A stretch of DNA of 64,000 nucleotides, taken from Bacteroidota bacterium (GTDB lineage Bacteria > Bacteroidota > Bacteroidia > Chitinophagales > Chitinophagaceae). The notes below the pieces were generated by a model that saw nothing but the letters and a program-made list of their open reading frames with translations, was not told where the DNA came from and ran no database searches. Shown here piece after piece: positions 46,462 through 55,819 of the stretch (positions within the stretch are counted from its first letter, which is position 1; every line of letters begins with the position of its first letter). The stretch covers positions 18,176 through 82,175 of the forward strand of contig SYEV01000049.1 in NCBI GenBank assembly GCA_005800655.1, given 5' to 3'. The translations under genes and the position numbers were made by a program.

Positions 46462-47595
46462 ATGTCATTGTCGTCCATTAAAGATTTTTTAGAACCTATT
46501 AATATCGCTCATATATCCAATGATGAGGGGTATCGCGATACGCAGCTAGGAAAGCATATTAAAGTAAACGAGGGGAGCCTACCTGATATAATTGAGGCCG
46601 ATATAGTCATTATTGGGGCAGGAGAATGCAGGGGTGCTGGCCATGCTTTACATGGGCATACTGCCGCAAATGCGATTCGGACTGCCTTGTATGATTTATA
46701 CTATTGGCATGCACAAGTCAATGTAGTGGATATAGGAAATGTGAAAATTGGGCAAAGTATACAAGATAGCTACGCGGCTCTTCGGACGGTGATATCTGAA
46801 TTGCTATTGCAGAATAAAAAAGTTGTAATTATTGGCGGGGCACATGATTTAACCCTTGCACAATATCATGCCTATACTTCCATACCCACTTTAGTAAATG
46901 CGGTTGTGGTGGATGCGAAAATTGACTTGGACTTGGAGGCGCGCTTACCTAGGGATCATTTTTTAGAAGCATTATTTACTGGCTTACCCAATCATTTAAA
47001 TCATTATAGTCATATTGGTTTTCAAAGTTATTTTATGCACCCGCATATGTTGGAAACGATTGATAAACTCAGATTTGATTGTTTTAGATTAGGAAAGGTT
47101 CGGGAAGGTATTGAGGAAATGGAACCAGTGATCAGGGATAGTCACATGCTAAGTTTTGATATTAGTGCAATTCAAAATGCACAAGCACCTGCAAACTTAA
47201 TTACACCGAATGGCTTTAATGGCGAAGAGTCCTGTACCTTAATGCAGTATGCGGGAATGAGTTGGAAAACAAGTACAATTGGATTGTTTGGTTATCAAGC
47301 TGAACTAGATGTAAACAACATGACTGCCATACAAATTGCGCAAATGTTTTGGTACATTATGGATGGGTTACAAAAAGGTAAAAAAGAAGCACCATTAACG
47401 GAATCGGATAGGTTTAAAGAATTTCATATTGCATTCTCGGATATCGAAACTAATTTTTTACAAAGCAAGAGCACGGGCAGATGGTGGATGCAAATGCACA
47501 ATAATGAATGGGCGCCTTGTAGTTACAAAGATTATTTAGTAGCTTCCAATAACGAAATTCCAGAAAGATGGTTAAGGGCCTTAGAAAGAGAGTAG
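46462..47595 (+). CDS. Arginase/formimidoylglutamase-fold protein with altered metal site
   Basis: A 377-residue ureohydrolase-fold protein, usually annotated formimidoylglutamase. Of the metal motifs, GGAH (His128) is kept. The next, normally DAHxD, reads DAKID (151-155), so a histidine is a lysine. The third, normally SFDxDxxDP, reads SFDISAIQ (231-238), so two aspartates are lost. Binding of a two-manganese cluster is therefore doubtful. No other histidine-degradation gene is near. It may be a structural or regulatory pseudoenzyme conserved in this phylum. It follows the response regulator by 60 bases. Confidence 0.8.
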   Translation: MSLSSIKDFLEPINIAHISNDEGYRDTQLGKHIKVNEGSLPDIIEADIVIIGAGECRGAGHALHGHTAANAIRTALYDLYYWHAQVNVVDIGNVKIGQSIQDSYAALRTVISELLLQNKKVVIIGGAHDLTLAQYHAYTSIPTLVNAVVVDAKIDLDLEARLPRDHFLEALFTGLPNHLNHYSHIGFQSYFMHPHMLETIDKLRFDCFRLGKVREGIEEMEPVIRDSHMLSFDISAIQNAQAPANLITPNGFNGEESCTLMQYAGMSWKTSTIGLFGYQAELDVNNMTAIQIAQMFWYIMDGLQKGKKEAPLTESDRFKEFHIAFSDIETNFLQSKSTGRWWMQMHNNEWAPCSYKDYLVASNNEIPERWLRALERE

Positions 47596-48884
47596 TTACT
47601 CCTTTACATTTATTATCAATTGTATTTATTGTTGTATTAAGTGCATGTAGTATACAAAAAGCGCAAAAAACATTATTACAAACCACTGCGCTCAAAGGGG
47701 CACATGTCGGTATTGCAGTATATAATGATACCAAGCAATCTTGGATTGATCAATACCAAAGTGATCATTATTTTACACCCGCTAGTAACACTAAAATTTT
47801 AGCTACGTATGTAGGACTAAAATACTTGGGTGATTCCTTGCCAGGATTTAACATGGCTGAAAATGCAGATACCTTATTTTTAACCCCCTTGGGTGATCCA
47901 AGTTTTTTACATCCAGACTTTACGTATCAACCGGTGGTCGAGTTGATTAAAAATTCAAAAAAGCAAGTAGTTATTCAACCAACAAAAGCCAATGACCAAT
48001 TTGGACATATGGGCAATGGCTGGGCTTGGAACGATTATGGCGAGGATTATCAGCCAGAAAGAAGCCGTATGCCAATTTATGGTAATGTGGTACATTTTTA
48101 TCAAGGCAATGGAAAATTGGCCATTAAGCCGTTTACTTTTTTTAAGGATATCACTGATATAAGCACTGTTTATCAAAAAAACTGGATGCGAAAATTAGTA
48201 GGGAATCAGTTTTATACTGATGGTCAAAAAAATACTGCTCCTTATTTTCAGGTTCCTTTTGATTCGTATTTTGAACCCAATTTACCCCTGTATTTACTTC
48301 AAGATACTTTAAAAGTAAAACTAAATATAGGAGATGATTTTTCGAGATTAAAGCAACATATTGTTAAAACAGTTCCTACAGATTCTTTGTTAAAAATAAT
48401 GATGCGCCGTAGCGATAATTTTTTTGCAGAACAGGTTTTATTAATGGGATCACAGCAATTGTTGGGTAAGATGGATGATGCTGCTTTTATTGATACCCTG
48501 ATTAAAACCGAATTCTCCCAACTGCCACAAAAAATGCGTTGGGTGGATGGAAGTGGCTTAAGTAGGTATAATTTAAATACACCTGAGAATTATGTTGCCA
48601 TATTGAAAAAGATGCAAGATGAATTTGGACAAAAGCGGGTAACACATATATTTGAAACTGGCGGAGAAGGGACATTGTCTGCGTATTACAAAAACTTTCC
48701 AGGGGAGATACATGCTAAAACTGGGAGTTTAGGTGGGCAGATTGCTTTAAGTGGATTTATATATACGCACCAAAATCAAAAATTATATTTTTCAATTTTG
48801 GTGTCTAACCACATGAGTCCAACAAGTGCGGGTGTAAGAAAAGCAGTAGAAGCTTATTTGGTATCGGTAGCGCAGAAAAATTAA
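47568..48884 (+). CDS. dacB: D-alanyl-D-alanine carboxypeptidase/endopeptidase, PBP4 (S13) family
   Basis: A 438-residue penicillin-binding protein trimming peptidoglycan cross-links. The signal peptide ends in a lipobox LSA-Cys27, so it may be a lipoprotein. The active site has SNTK (Ser73, Lys76), SDN (RRSDNFFAEQ) and KTG (HAKTGSLGG). The insertion domain between SxxK and SxN is shorter than in E. coli PBP4. The ATG lies 28 bases inside the preceding gene, so coupling is likely. No later ATG preserves the signal peptide. Confidence 0.88.
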   Translation: MVKGLRKRVVTPLHLLSIVFIVVLSACSIQKAQKTLLQTTALKGAHVGIAVYNDTKQSWIDQYQSDHYFTPASNTKILATYVGLKYLGDSLPGFNMAENADTLFLTPLGDPSFLHPDFTYQPVVELIKNSKKQVVIQPTKANDQFGHMGNGWAWNDYGEDYQPERSRMPIYGNVVHFYQGNGKLAIKPFTFFKDITDISTVYQKNWMRKLVGNQFYTDGQKNTAPYFQVPFDSYFEPNLPLYLLQDTLKVKLNIGDDFSRLKQHIVKTVPTDSLLKIMMRRSDNFFAEQVLLMGSQQLLGKMDDAAFIDTLIKTEFSQLPQKMRWVDGSGLSRYNLNTPENYVAILKKMQDEFGQKRVTHIFETGGEGTLSAYYKNFPGEIHAKTGSLGGQIALSGFIYTHQNQKLYFSILVSNHMSPTSAGVRKAVEAYLVSVAQKN

Positions 48885-48890
48885 AGTTGC

Positions 48891-50762
48891 TTATCTAGAA
48901 AACAATCCATCCAAATAGGATTCCTTGAATTCAATATAGGTAGGCGCACCAGATGCGGTTACGTTGGGTATATCACATTCACTTAGTGATTGAATGATTG
49001 CATGCATTTCCTTTTGGGATAAACTTTGCCCAGCTTTAATGGCCATCTGTCTTGACATGCAACGAATTAATTTTTCTCTTTTACTGTATTTTACTTCACC
49101 AGTAAAATGTTTAAACTGCTCTAATAATAATTCAATGGCATTTTTTTCATTACCTGATAATACATCTGCAGGGATACCTTGAATGATAAAACTATTATTC
49201 CCAAAAGATTCTATTTCATATCCAATAATGGAAAGGTCCTCCAACATTTCATCTAATAATATGGCATCACTTGGGCTCAATTCCAACACCACTGGGAATA
49301 AACTTTTTTGAGTAGCATGGGGATGTGAACTTGCTTTTTGGTATTTTTCATACAAAACACGCTCATGTGCCAATTGCTGATGTAATATAATGCACCCACT
49401 TTGGGTAGGGGCGATAATATAGGTATTGTGTAATTGCAGTAATAGTGCATCTTCAAGAACACTTAAACTTTCGGCTTCTTTGTACAACCCCATAGAAGAA
49501 GGCTTAACAATATAGGACTCTGTTGAAGTAGGGTTATCTGAAATTTCACTGGTCTCATTTGAAGTACTCGGAATATTTGTAAAAAAACTTTTCCAATCAG
49601 TATCATTAGCACTACTCGATTTGGGTATAAAATGCGCTTGATTTTTTTGTGTAAATCCTGCGTATAATGAATTGCTTGTAGCGGATTGAACTTTATCAGT
49701 CGTGAAGGGTTTTTGAATCGCGTCTAATTGTTGAATATTCGCATCTAGTGAAAAGTCAAGGGAAGGGGCTACGCTAAATTGTGCCAATGCATGTTTGACT
49801 GCAGCTTGCACAAAGGCATATATTATTTTATCGTCCTCAAATTTAATTTCTTGTTTGGTGGGATGTACATTAATGTCAATTTGCGAAGGGTCCACATCAA
49901 TGTATAATATATAGCTGGGGTAACTGTCCTTGGGAAGTAATCCTTCGAATGCATTGGCCACAGCATGATGTAAATAGGCGCTTTTAATAAAACGACGATT
50001 CACAAAAAAGTATTGGTCGCTTCTTGTTTTACGCGCAGTTTCGGGTTTGCCTACAAAACCGGAAACCGTTAAGTAATCCGTTTGTTCCCCTACAGTTACT
50101 AGTTTTGTTTGATAATTATTTCCCAGCACTTGAATGGCTCTTTGTTTAAAGCTGCCGCCCTCCCAATGATACACATCCTGCCCGTTACTAGTTAAACTAA
50201 AAAATATTTCAGGAAAGGAAAGCGCGACTCTTGTAAACTCTTCAATGATATGTTTTAATTCTGCTGCGTTGCTCTTTAAAAAATTGCGACGTGCAGGTAC
50301 ATTGAAAAATAAATTTTTCATCGAGATACTGGTGCCGGTATCATGTGCAATAGAATTACACTCGGTTACTTTACTATTTTCAATTTCAACCAAAGTACCC
50401 AATTCATCTTCGGATCTTTTGGTTTTTAAACTTACTTGTGCAACGGCTGCGATGGAGGCGAGTGCTTCTCCGCGAAATCCCATAGTCCTTATTTGAAAAA
50501 GATCCTCAATGGTACTTATTTTACTGGTGGCATGTCGGGCAAATGCATTTTGGGCATCCGCAACGCTCATGCCTTTTCCATTATCAATGACTTGAATTAA
50601 AGCCTTCCCTGCATCATTGACAATTAATTTTATCTGAGTAGCACCAGCATCAACCGCATTCTCCATTAATTCCTTTACGGCACTAGCTGGCCTTTGAATC
50701 ACCTCGCCTGCAGCAATTTGATTGGCAATGTGGTCCGGAAGTAAATGAATGGTATCAGACAA
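48891..50762 (-). CDS. mutL: DNA mismatch repair protein MutL
   Basis: A 623-residue GHKL ATPase that links mismatch recognition to strand removal. The N-terminal domain is complete: ELMENAVDAG (31-40), DNGKGM and TMGFRGEALASI. A variable linker (about 330-430) leads to the dimerisation domain. There the endonuclease motif, normally DQHAxxExxxxE, reads HQQLAHERVLYE (461-472), and the downstream CPHGRP-type motif reads NVTASGAPT. Incision activity is therefore uncertain. It is divergent from the M3 peptidase. Confidence 0.94.
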   Translation of the reverse strand: MSDTIHLLPDHIANQIAAGEVIQRPASAVKELMENAVDAGATQIKLIVNDAGKALIQVIDNGKGMSVADAQNAFARHATSKISTIEDLFQIRTMGFRGEALASIAAVAQVSLKTKRSEDELGTLVEIENSKVTECNSIAHDTGTSISMKNLFFNVPARRNFLKSNAAELKHIIEEFTRVALSFPEIFFSLTSNGQDVYHWEGGSFKQRAIQVLGNNYQTKLVTVGEQTDYLTVSGFVGKPETARKTRSDQYFFVNRRFIKSAYLHHAVANAFEGLLPKDSYPSYILYIDVDPSQIDINVHPTKQEIKFEDDKIIYAFVQAAVKHALAQFSVAPSLDFSLDANIQQLDAIQKPFTTDKVQSATSNSLYAGFTQKNQAHFIPKSSSANDTDWKSFFTNIPSTSNETSEISDNPTSTESYIVKPSSMGLYKEAESLSVLEDALLLQLHNTYIIAPTQSGCIILHQQLAHERVLYEKYQKASSHPHATQKSLFPVVLELSPSDAILLDEMLEDLSIIGYEIESFGNNSFIIQGIPADVLSGNEKNAIELLLEQFKHFTGEVKYSKREKLIRCMSRQMAIKAGQSLSQKEMHAIIQSLSECDIPNVTASGAPTYIEFKESYLDGLFSR

Positions 50763-50792
50763 GTTTTAATGTTTTAAAGTGTGTAAAAGTAG

Positions 50793-50800
50793 TAAATTTG
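50793..50800 (+). promoter_or_regulatory. -7 box of the M3 peptidase gene
   Basis: TAAATTTG matches TAnnTTTG and ends 19 bases before the ATG at 50820. A GTTTT about 20 bases upstream is a weak -33 box. Confidence 0.4.
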
Positions 50801-50819
50801 CCACTTAAAATTTCATCTA

Positions 50820-52544
50820 ATGCACAGAACTGCGGACATTCAAAAGCGACCCCATCAATTTTTACCTGCGAATTTTGAACTTACCCAATGGGAAAGCCTG
50901 GAGCCTTATTTCAAGGCCTTATTGGATAGGAAAATTACCAATAAATTGACCCTGGAATCATGGATGCAGGACTTAAGTGAACTGGAAGCTTTTGTAAGTG
51001 AAGATGCCTGTTGGAGACAGATTAAAATGACTTGTGATACCACAGATAAAAGCTTGGAGGCGGCGTTTACTTTTTTCTGTATGGAAATTCAACCCAAAAT
51101 TCAACCTTATGCAGATGCCTTAAATAAAAAATTAATCCAATGTCCATTTACCAGTGAGTTGGATGAAAAGGAATATTTTACTTATTTAAGATCCGTTAAA
51201 AAAAGCATTGAATTATTTAGAGAAGAAAATATAACGTTGCAGGCGGAGTTAAGCGTTTTGCAACAACAGTATGGCACCATTGCAGGAAGAATGACAATTA
51301 CGGTGGATGATAAAGAATATACTTTACAACAAGCAGCCCAATTTTTAGAAAGTGAGGATCGTACAAAAAGAGAAGAAGTGTATTTAAAAATCCAAGAGCG
51401 TCGTTTACAAGACCAACAAGAAATGCATAATTTATTTACTTCACTCATTCAAAAAAGACATCAGGTTGCTTTGAATGCAGGATTTGAAAATTATCGGGAT
51501 TATAAATTTGCTGAATTAGGCAGGTTTGATTATACCAAGGAAGATTGTTTTAAATTTCATGAGGCCATCAAAACACATGTGCTTCCAATTATTGATAAAA
51601 TTTACGAACGCAAAAAAAATAAATTAGGACTAGCAACTTTAAAGCCATGGGATACAGAAGCGGAACCAATCGGCACAAAGCCTTTGCGCCCATTTACGGA
51701 CGGGCAAGATTTATATAATAAATCGGTTTCCTGCTTTGAACAAATCAATCCATTTTTTGCAGACTGTTTGAAAAAAATGGATGCTTTAAAACATTTTGAT
51801 TTAGAAAGTAGGCAAGGAAAAGCGCCGGGAGGATATAATTGTCCATTGGCAGAATCAGGTGCCCCATTTATTTTCATGAATGCAGCTGGTCAAATGAGTG
51901 ATGTCACCACCATGGTGCATGAAGTGGGACATGCGATTCATTCCTTTTTAGCACACCCATTGCCCTTATCTGCATTTAAAGAATATCCAATGGAAATTGC
52001 GGAAGTAGCGAGCATGTCTATGGAATTATTTACGATGAATCATTGGCAAGCATTTTTTGATAATGTCCATGATTTAAATCGCGCACAAGAGCATCAATTG
52101 GAACGTACCATTACTATTTTTCCTTGGATTGCTATCATTGATAAATTTCAACATTGGGTGTATGAAAATCCGAATCATTCTATTGAGGAACGTACCCAAG
52201 CATGGACAACCATTGCAAAGGAATTTTCAACCAACAGCATTGACTATAGCGGATTAGATCAGTATCGTGCAATTGGATGGCAAAGACAATTGCATTTATT
52301 TGAAGTACCCTTTTATTACATTGAATATGGCATCGCGCAATTAGGGGCCATTGGGATGTGGATGCAGTATCAAAAAAATCCCACACTTGCGTTGGAAAAT
52401 TATATGAACGCTTTAAGTTTAGGAGGTACCAAAACACTACCGGAACTATATCAGACCGCAGGCATCTCCTTTGACTTTTCATCCAGCTATGTAAAAACTT
52501 TAATGGATTTTACAAGGGACGAATTGGAGAAGCTATACCAATAG
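50820..52544 (+). CDS. M3-family oligoendopeptidase
   Basis: A 574-residue zinc metallopeptidase of the thimet/PepF family degrading short peptides in the cytoplasm. The zinc motif HEVGH is at 367-371 (His367, Glu368, His371), with the third ligand in EIAEVASMSMEL. An N-terminal helical region (about 20-200) is typical of oligoendopeptidase F. No signal peptide is visible. Confidence 0.93.
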   Translation: MHRTADIQKRPHQFLPANFELTQWESLEPYFKALLDRKITNKLTLESWMQDLSELEAFVSEDACWRQIKMTCDTTDKSLEAAFTFFCMEIQPKIQPYADALNKKLIQCPFTSELDEKEYFTYLRSVKKSIELFREENITLQAELSVLQQQYGTIAGRMTITVDDKEYTLQQAAQFLESEDRTKREEVYLKIQERRLQDQQEMHNLFTSLIQKRHQVALNAGFENYRDYKFAELGRFDYTKEDCFKFHEAIKTHVLPIIDKIYERKKNKLGLATLKPWDTEAEPIGTKPLRPFTDGQDLYNKSVSCFEQINPFFADCLKKMDALKHFDLESRQGKAPGGYNCPLAESGAPFIFMNAAGQMSDVTTMVHEVGHAIHSFLAHPLPLSAFKEYPMEIAEVASMSMELFTMNHWQAFFDNVHDLNRAQEHQLERTITIFPWIAIIDKFQHWVYENPNHSIEERTQAWTTIAKEFSTNSIDYSGLDQYRAIGWQRQLHLFEVPFYYIEYGIAQLGAIGMWMQYQKNPTLALENYMNALSLGGTKTLPELYQTAGISFDFSSSYVKTLMDFTRDELEKLYQ

Positions 52545-52600
52545 TTGCTTAGCTAAATGCATTTAAGTCAAATAGGGATAATAAAAAGACACTGCAAATT

Positions 52601-53905
52601 TTAATTCGCAGAAGGCGGAGTGCTTGGTCCATTATTCGGACGATTCATGGGTGGGCGATTATTATTCATCGGTCTTCCACCTGCAGAATTTCCAGCCTGC
52701 CCTCCTGGACGATTAGGTCCTGGACGATCATTGTATGGTCTGTCGTTATTCGGTCTGTCGTTATTCGGACGACGATCGTTATTATTGAATCTTTGTTGAT
52801 CGCGACGACGGCGATCATTTTTCTCTAAACTTTTTAAACTAATCTGACCAACTACATCTACGAAGTCAGGTTCTACCTCTTTAGGCTTACCGCTGGTAAC
52901 TTCCACCGCTTGTAACTCTTCAACGGCGATCCCTTGTTTGTTTAAATCTTTTATTTCCTTCACTCTTTCAATCGTTAAAGGGAAATGCTTTGTGTTATTA
53001 GGCAAAGTATACCACATTAAATTTTTGAAAATATCTTTTTTAATTAAAAACGCTTGCCCCATGACTGTTTGCAAATTATCCGCATAATCAGGGAACGCTT
53101 GTAAAGCATCCAAGTAAGTATCTAATTCAAAATTCAAACAACATTTAAGGCGACCACATTGGCCACTCAACTTCGTTTGATTAATGGATAAGTTTTGATA
53201 ACGTGCGGCAGTGGTGTTGACGCTTTTAAAGTCATGTAACCAAGTACTACAACAAAGTTCACGACCACAACTTCCAATGCCTCCTACTTTTGCAGCTTCT
53301 TGTCGGATGCCTATTTGACGCATCTCCACTTTTACTTTAAACTCAGTAGCGAATATTCTAATTAGTTCTCTAAAATCAATACGATCATCGGCGGTATAAA
53401 AGAAAGTTCCTTTTTTACCATCTGCCTGAATTTCTACCTCGCTTAATTTCATTTGCAATCTAAAGTACCTTGCATGTGCGCGACTTTTTGCAAGTATATC
53501 TGCCTCCCTGCTTTTACTAATCTTAAAAGCTTCAATATCTCTTTCGTTACTTGGTCTAAGAATTTTTTTGATTTCAACGCTGTTTTCCTCGATGCCTCTT
53601 TTTTTAAGTTGCAACCTTACCAGTTCGCCTGTCAAACTAACTTCACCTAAGTCAAATCCATTTACGCCTTCGACTGTGACATAATCGCCCTTTTCAAAAA
53701 TTTGGCTACTTAAATTTTTAAAGAAATCTTTACGACTACCCTGGTTAAAACTAACTTCAACCACCTTACATTGACTATTCATATCGTCAATAGGTAAATC
53801 GCTTAACCAATCATGCACATTTAAACGGTTACATCCACCTGTGCTACAACCACCGTTGCTTTTGCAACCGCCTGGTTTACCAGTTCCACATGATCCACAT
53901 CCCAT
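52601..53905 (-). CDS. ricT: RicT/YaaT PSP1-domain protein
   Basis: A 434-residue PSP1-domain protein. In Bacillus, RicT joins RicA and RicF in a complex with iron-sulfur clusters that affects RNase Y and development. The first 25 residues hold six cysteines (CGSC...GGC...CSTGGC), and more occur in GSCGRELCCSTW and QCGRLKCCLNF. The C-terminus (about 375-434) is low-complexity Asn/Asp/Arg/Pro, with a tandem 15-base repeat at 52737-52781 encoding NDRPN units. It follows holB by 72 bases, the order also found in Bacillus. Confidence 0.9.
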   Translation of the reverse strand: MGCGSCGTGKPGGCKSNGGCSTGGCNRLNVHDWLSDLPIDDMNSQCKVVEVSFNQGSRKDFFKNLSSQIFEKGDYVTVEGVNGFDLGEVSLTGELVRLQLKKRGIEENSVEIKKILRPSNERDIEAFKISKSREADILAKSRAHARYFRLQMKLSEVEIQADGKKGTFFYTADDRIDFRELIRIFATEFKVKVEMRQIGIRQEAAKVGGIGSCGRELCCSTWLHDFKSVNTTAARYQNLSINQTKLSGQCGRLKCCLNFELDTYLDALQAFPDYADNLQTVMGQAFLIKKDIFKNLMWYTLPNNTKHFPLTIERVKEIKDLNKQGIAVEELQAVEVTSGKPKEVEPDFVDVVGQISLKSLEKNDRRRRDQQRFNNNDRRPNNDRPNNDRPYNDRPGPNRPGGQAGNSAGGRPMNNNRPPMNRPNNGPSTPPSAN

Positions 53906-53977
53906 ATATCGTTAATTCAAACTGTTAATAATTAAAATACCCTCGCATAGCTTCAACGCATCCATCCACTTTTCCTG

Positions 53978-55174
53978 TTATGCTTCTGTCAAAATTAAGG
54001 TTTTGTTCTGAATGATATGATACAACTTGATACTAAGTGCCATAAATAGCATTTTAGCATTTGCATTGCGTTCAATATGGTAAACTGACTTATCTAGTTC
54101 ATTTACAATGGATTCCATCTGGCTCACCCCTGCAATTTTGTTGATTCTAAGGGCAAAATCCTTTAAATCACTATCCAAAGGAAGGTCGGATCCCATCGTT
54201 TTTAGCCTAATACTATGTTCTAACAGGTGGTTGAAATACTTTAAAAACTGTTTTTGCTGCTCTCTTCCTAATTTACTCATCTCTTCCACCCATTTCAACT
54301 GGGCCACCGGGCCCATTTTTAATATGGCGTTTAGCCAATCCTTAATCATACTAATGTAATCCTGGTCACTATGTTGGATTAAATGAAGGGCTTCTCTATA
54401 ATTACCTTCCGATAAAATCGCCACTTGTTTTGCTTTTTCAGGGGCTAGTTTAGCACGACCCATTAAGGCAGACTCAATTTCCTGGGTTGTTAGCCTGGGC
54501 ACTTTTACAAATTGGCACCTACTTAAAATGGTGGGTAAAATATTTTCCTCTGACGCGGCGACTAAAATAAAAATAGTATTGTCGGGCGGCTCCTCAATTA
54601 ATTTTAAAAGTTTATTACCTTCTTTTCCCAAATATTCGGGCATCCATAAAACCATGACTTTATAGGCACTCTCGAAACTTTTAAATGATAATTTTTTGAT
54701 GATTTCATTACACTCGTCTGCACTAATATTTCCTTGCTTATTTTCAGCTTTAATAAATTGAAGCCAATCAAACGCATTGCCATAAGGATAGCCGTTAATA
54801 AATTCACGCCATTGCTCAATAAAATTAGCACTGATATTTTTTTGTCCTGGCTTTTCTATGATGGTTGGAAATGAGAAATGTAAATCAGGATGCATTAGTT
54901 GACTGGCTCTGTGATAAGCTGGTAAATCTGCAATTTGTTCTGGCGTATAAAATGGTTGCGCAATTGGCTCGGCGGGTGCACCAAATAAATCGGCAGTTGC
55001 AGCAGCTTGGCTGGGAATACTTACAATGTATTGTGCAAATGCTACTGCTAAAGGTAAAGCGCCTGATCCTTCAGGACCCACCAACAATAATGCATGGGGC
55101 AACCTTTGTTGCTGGACCATGTCCACCAATTGTTTTTTTAATTTTTCCTGGCCAATTACTTCGCTTAATAACAT
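53978..55174 (-). CDS. holB: DNA polymerase III subunit delta'
   Basis: A 398-residue clamp-loader subunit. The N-terminus LLSEVIGQEKLKKQLVDMV and ALLLVGPEGSGALPLA match delta'; the P-loop lacks the lysine, as expected for the non-hydrolysing subunit. An insertion (about 65-105) carries Pro/Ala-rich sequence before HPDLHFSFP. LKLIEEPPDNTIFIL is the sensor-region signature. It precedes ricT in conserved order. Confidence 0.9.
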   Translation of the reverse strand: MLLSEVIGQEKLKKQLVDMVQQQRLPHALLLVGPEGSGALPLAVAFAQYIVSIPSQAAATADLFGAPAEPIAQPFYTPEQIADLPAYHRASQLMHPDLHFSFPTIIEKPGQKNISANFIEQWREFINGYPYGNAFDWLQFIKAENKQGNISADECNEIIKKLSFKSFESAYKVMVLWMPEYLGKEGNKLLKLIEEPPDNTIFILVAASEENILPTILSRCQFVKVPRLTTQEIESALMGRAKLAPEKAKQVAILSEGNYREALHLIQHSDQDYISMIKDWLNAILKMGPVAQLKWVEEMSKLGREQQKQFLKYFNHLLEHSIRLKTMGSDLPLDSDLKDFALRINKIAGVSQMESIVNELDKSVYHIERNANAKMLFMALSIKLYHIIQNKTLILTEA

Positions 55175-55227
55175 GAAACGAAGATAACGCTTACTTTATA
55201 AAACAACTTAAAATTACTAGTAGGTAC

Positions 55228-55752
55228 TTATTTTAAATAAGCGGTTATTGCGTCACTCTCTGGTTTAACATTACTTGGGAAATAAGCGATCATTTTGCCA
55301 TTTTCATCCAGCAAAAATTTATTAAAGTTCCAGCTAATATTTGCATCCAAAACGCCATTTTTTGCTTTTTGCGTGAGCCATTGGTAAATGGGTGCTGTGT
55401 TAGCACCTTTGACATCAACTTTATCAGCTAAAGGAAAATTAACACCATAATTTGCTTTACAAAAAGCGACAATTTCTTCATTAGTACCTGGTTCCTGTCC
55501 ACCGAATTGGTTACAAGGAAATGCAAGAATAACTAATTTGTCTTTGTATTGATCATACACTTTTTGCAATGATTCATATTGGGGCGTGTAACCACATTTG
55601 GAAGCGGTATTCACAATTAATATCTTTTTTCCTTTGTAGGCTGCTAGGTTGATTTGCTTGCCGTCAATGCCAGCAACTTTAAAGCTATGGATGCTTTGTG
55701 CGTTTAAAACAAAAGTGGTCATCATTAGTATAATACTTAAAATGGTTTTCAT
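55228..55752 (-). CDS. Glutathione peroxidase-family thiol peroxidase
   Basis: A 174-residue exported protein with a signal peptide (about 1-19, ending VLNAQ). The peroxidatic Cys53 is in NTASKCGYTPQY, the Gln is in FPCNQFGGQEPG and the Trp in ISWNFNKF. It uses cysteine, not selenocysteine, and the second Cys in PCNQF suggests thioredoxin-type recycling. It should act in the periplasm on peroxides. Confidence 0.9.
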   Translation of the reverse strand: MKTILSIILMMTTFVLNAQSIHSFKVAGIDGKQINLAAYKGKKILIVNTASKCGYTPQYESLQKVYDQYKDKLVILAFPCNQFGGQEPGTNEEIVAFCKANYGVNFPLADKVDVKGANTAPIYQWLTQKAKNGVLDANISWNFNKFLLDENGKMIAYFPSNVKPESDAITAYLK

Positions 55753-55819
55753 GAGTAGCTATTTTTCAGTTAAAGAATTTATTTCTTGCATAAATATAAC
55801 AACAATAAAACAAAAAAGT

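Noticed and set aside
52737..52781. CRISPR-like short repeats
   Set aside because: They are a 15-base in-frame tandem repeat inside ricT encoding Asn-Asp-Arg-Pro units, with no spacers.
55228..55752. Selenocysteine in the glutathione peroxidase
   Set aside because: The active-site codon is TGC for Cys and there is no in-frame TGA, so no SECIS element is expected.
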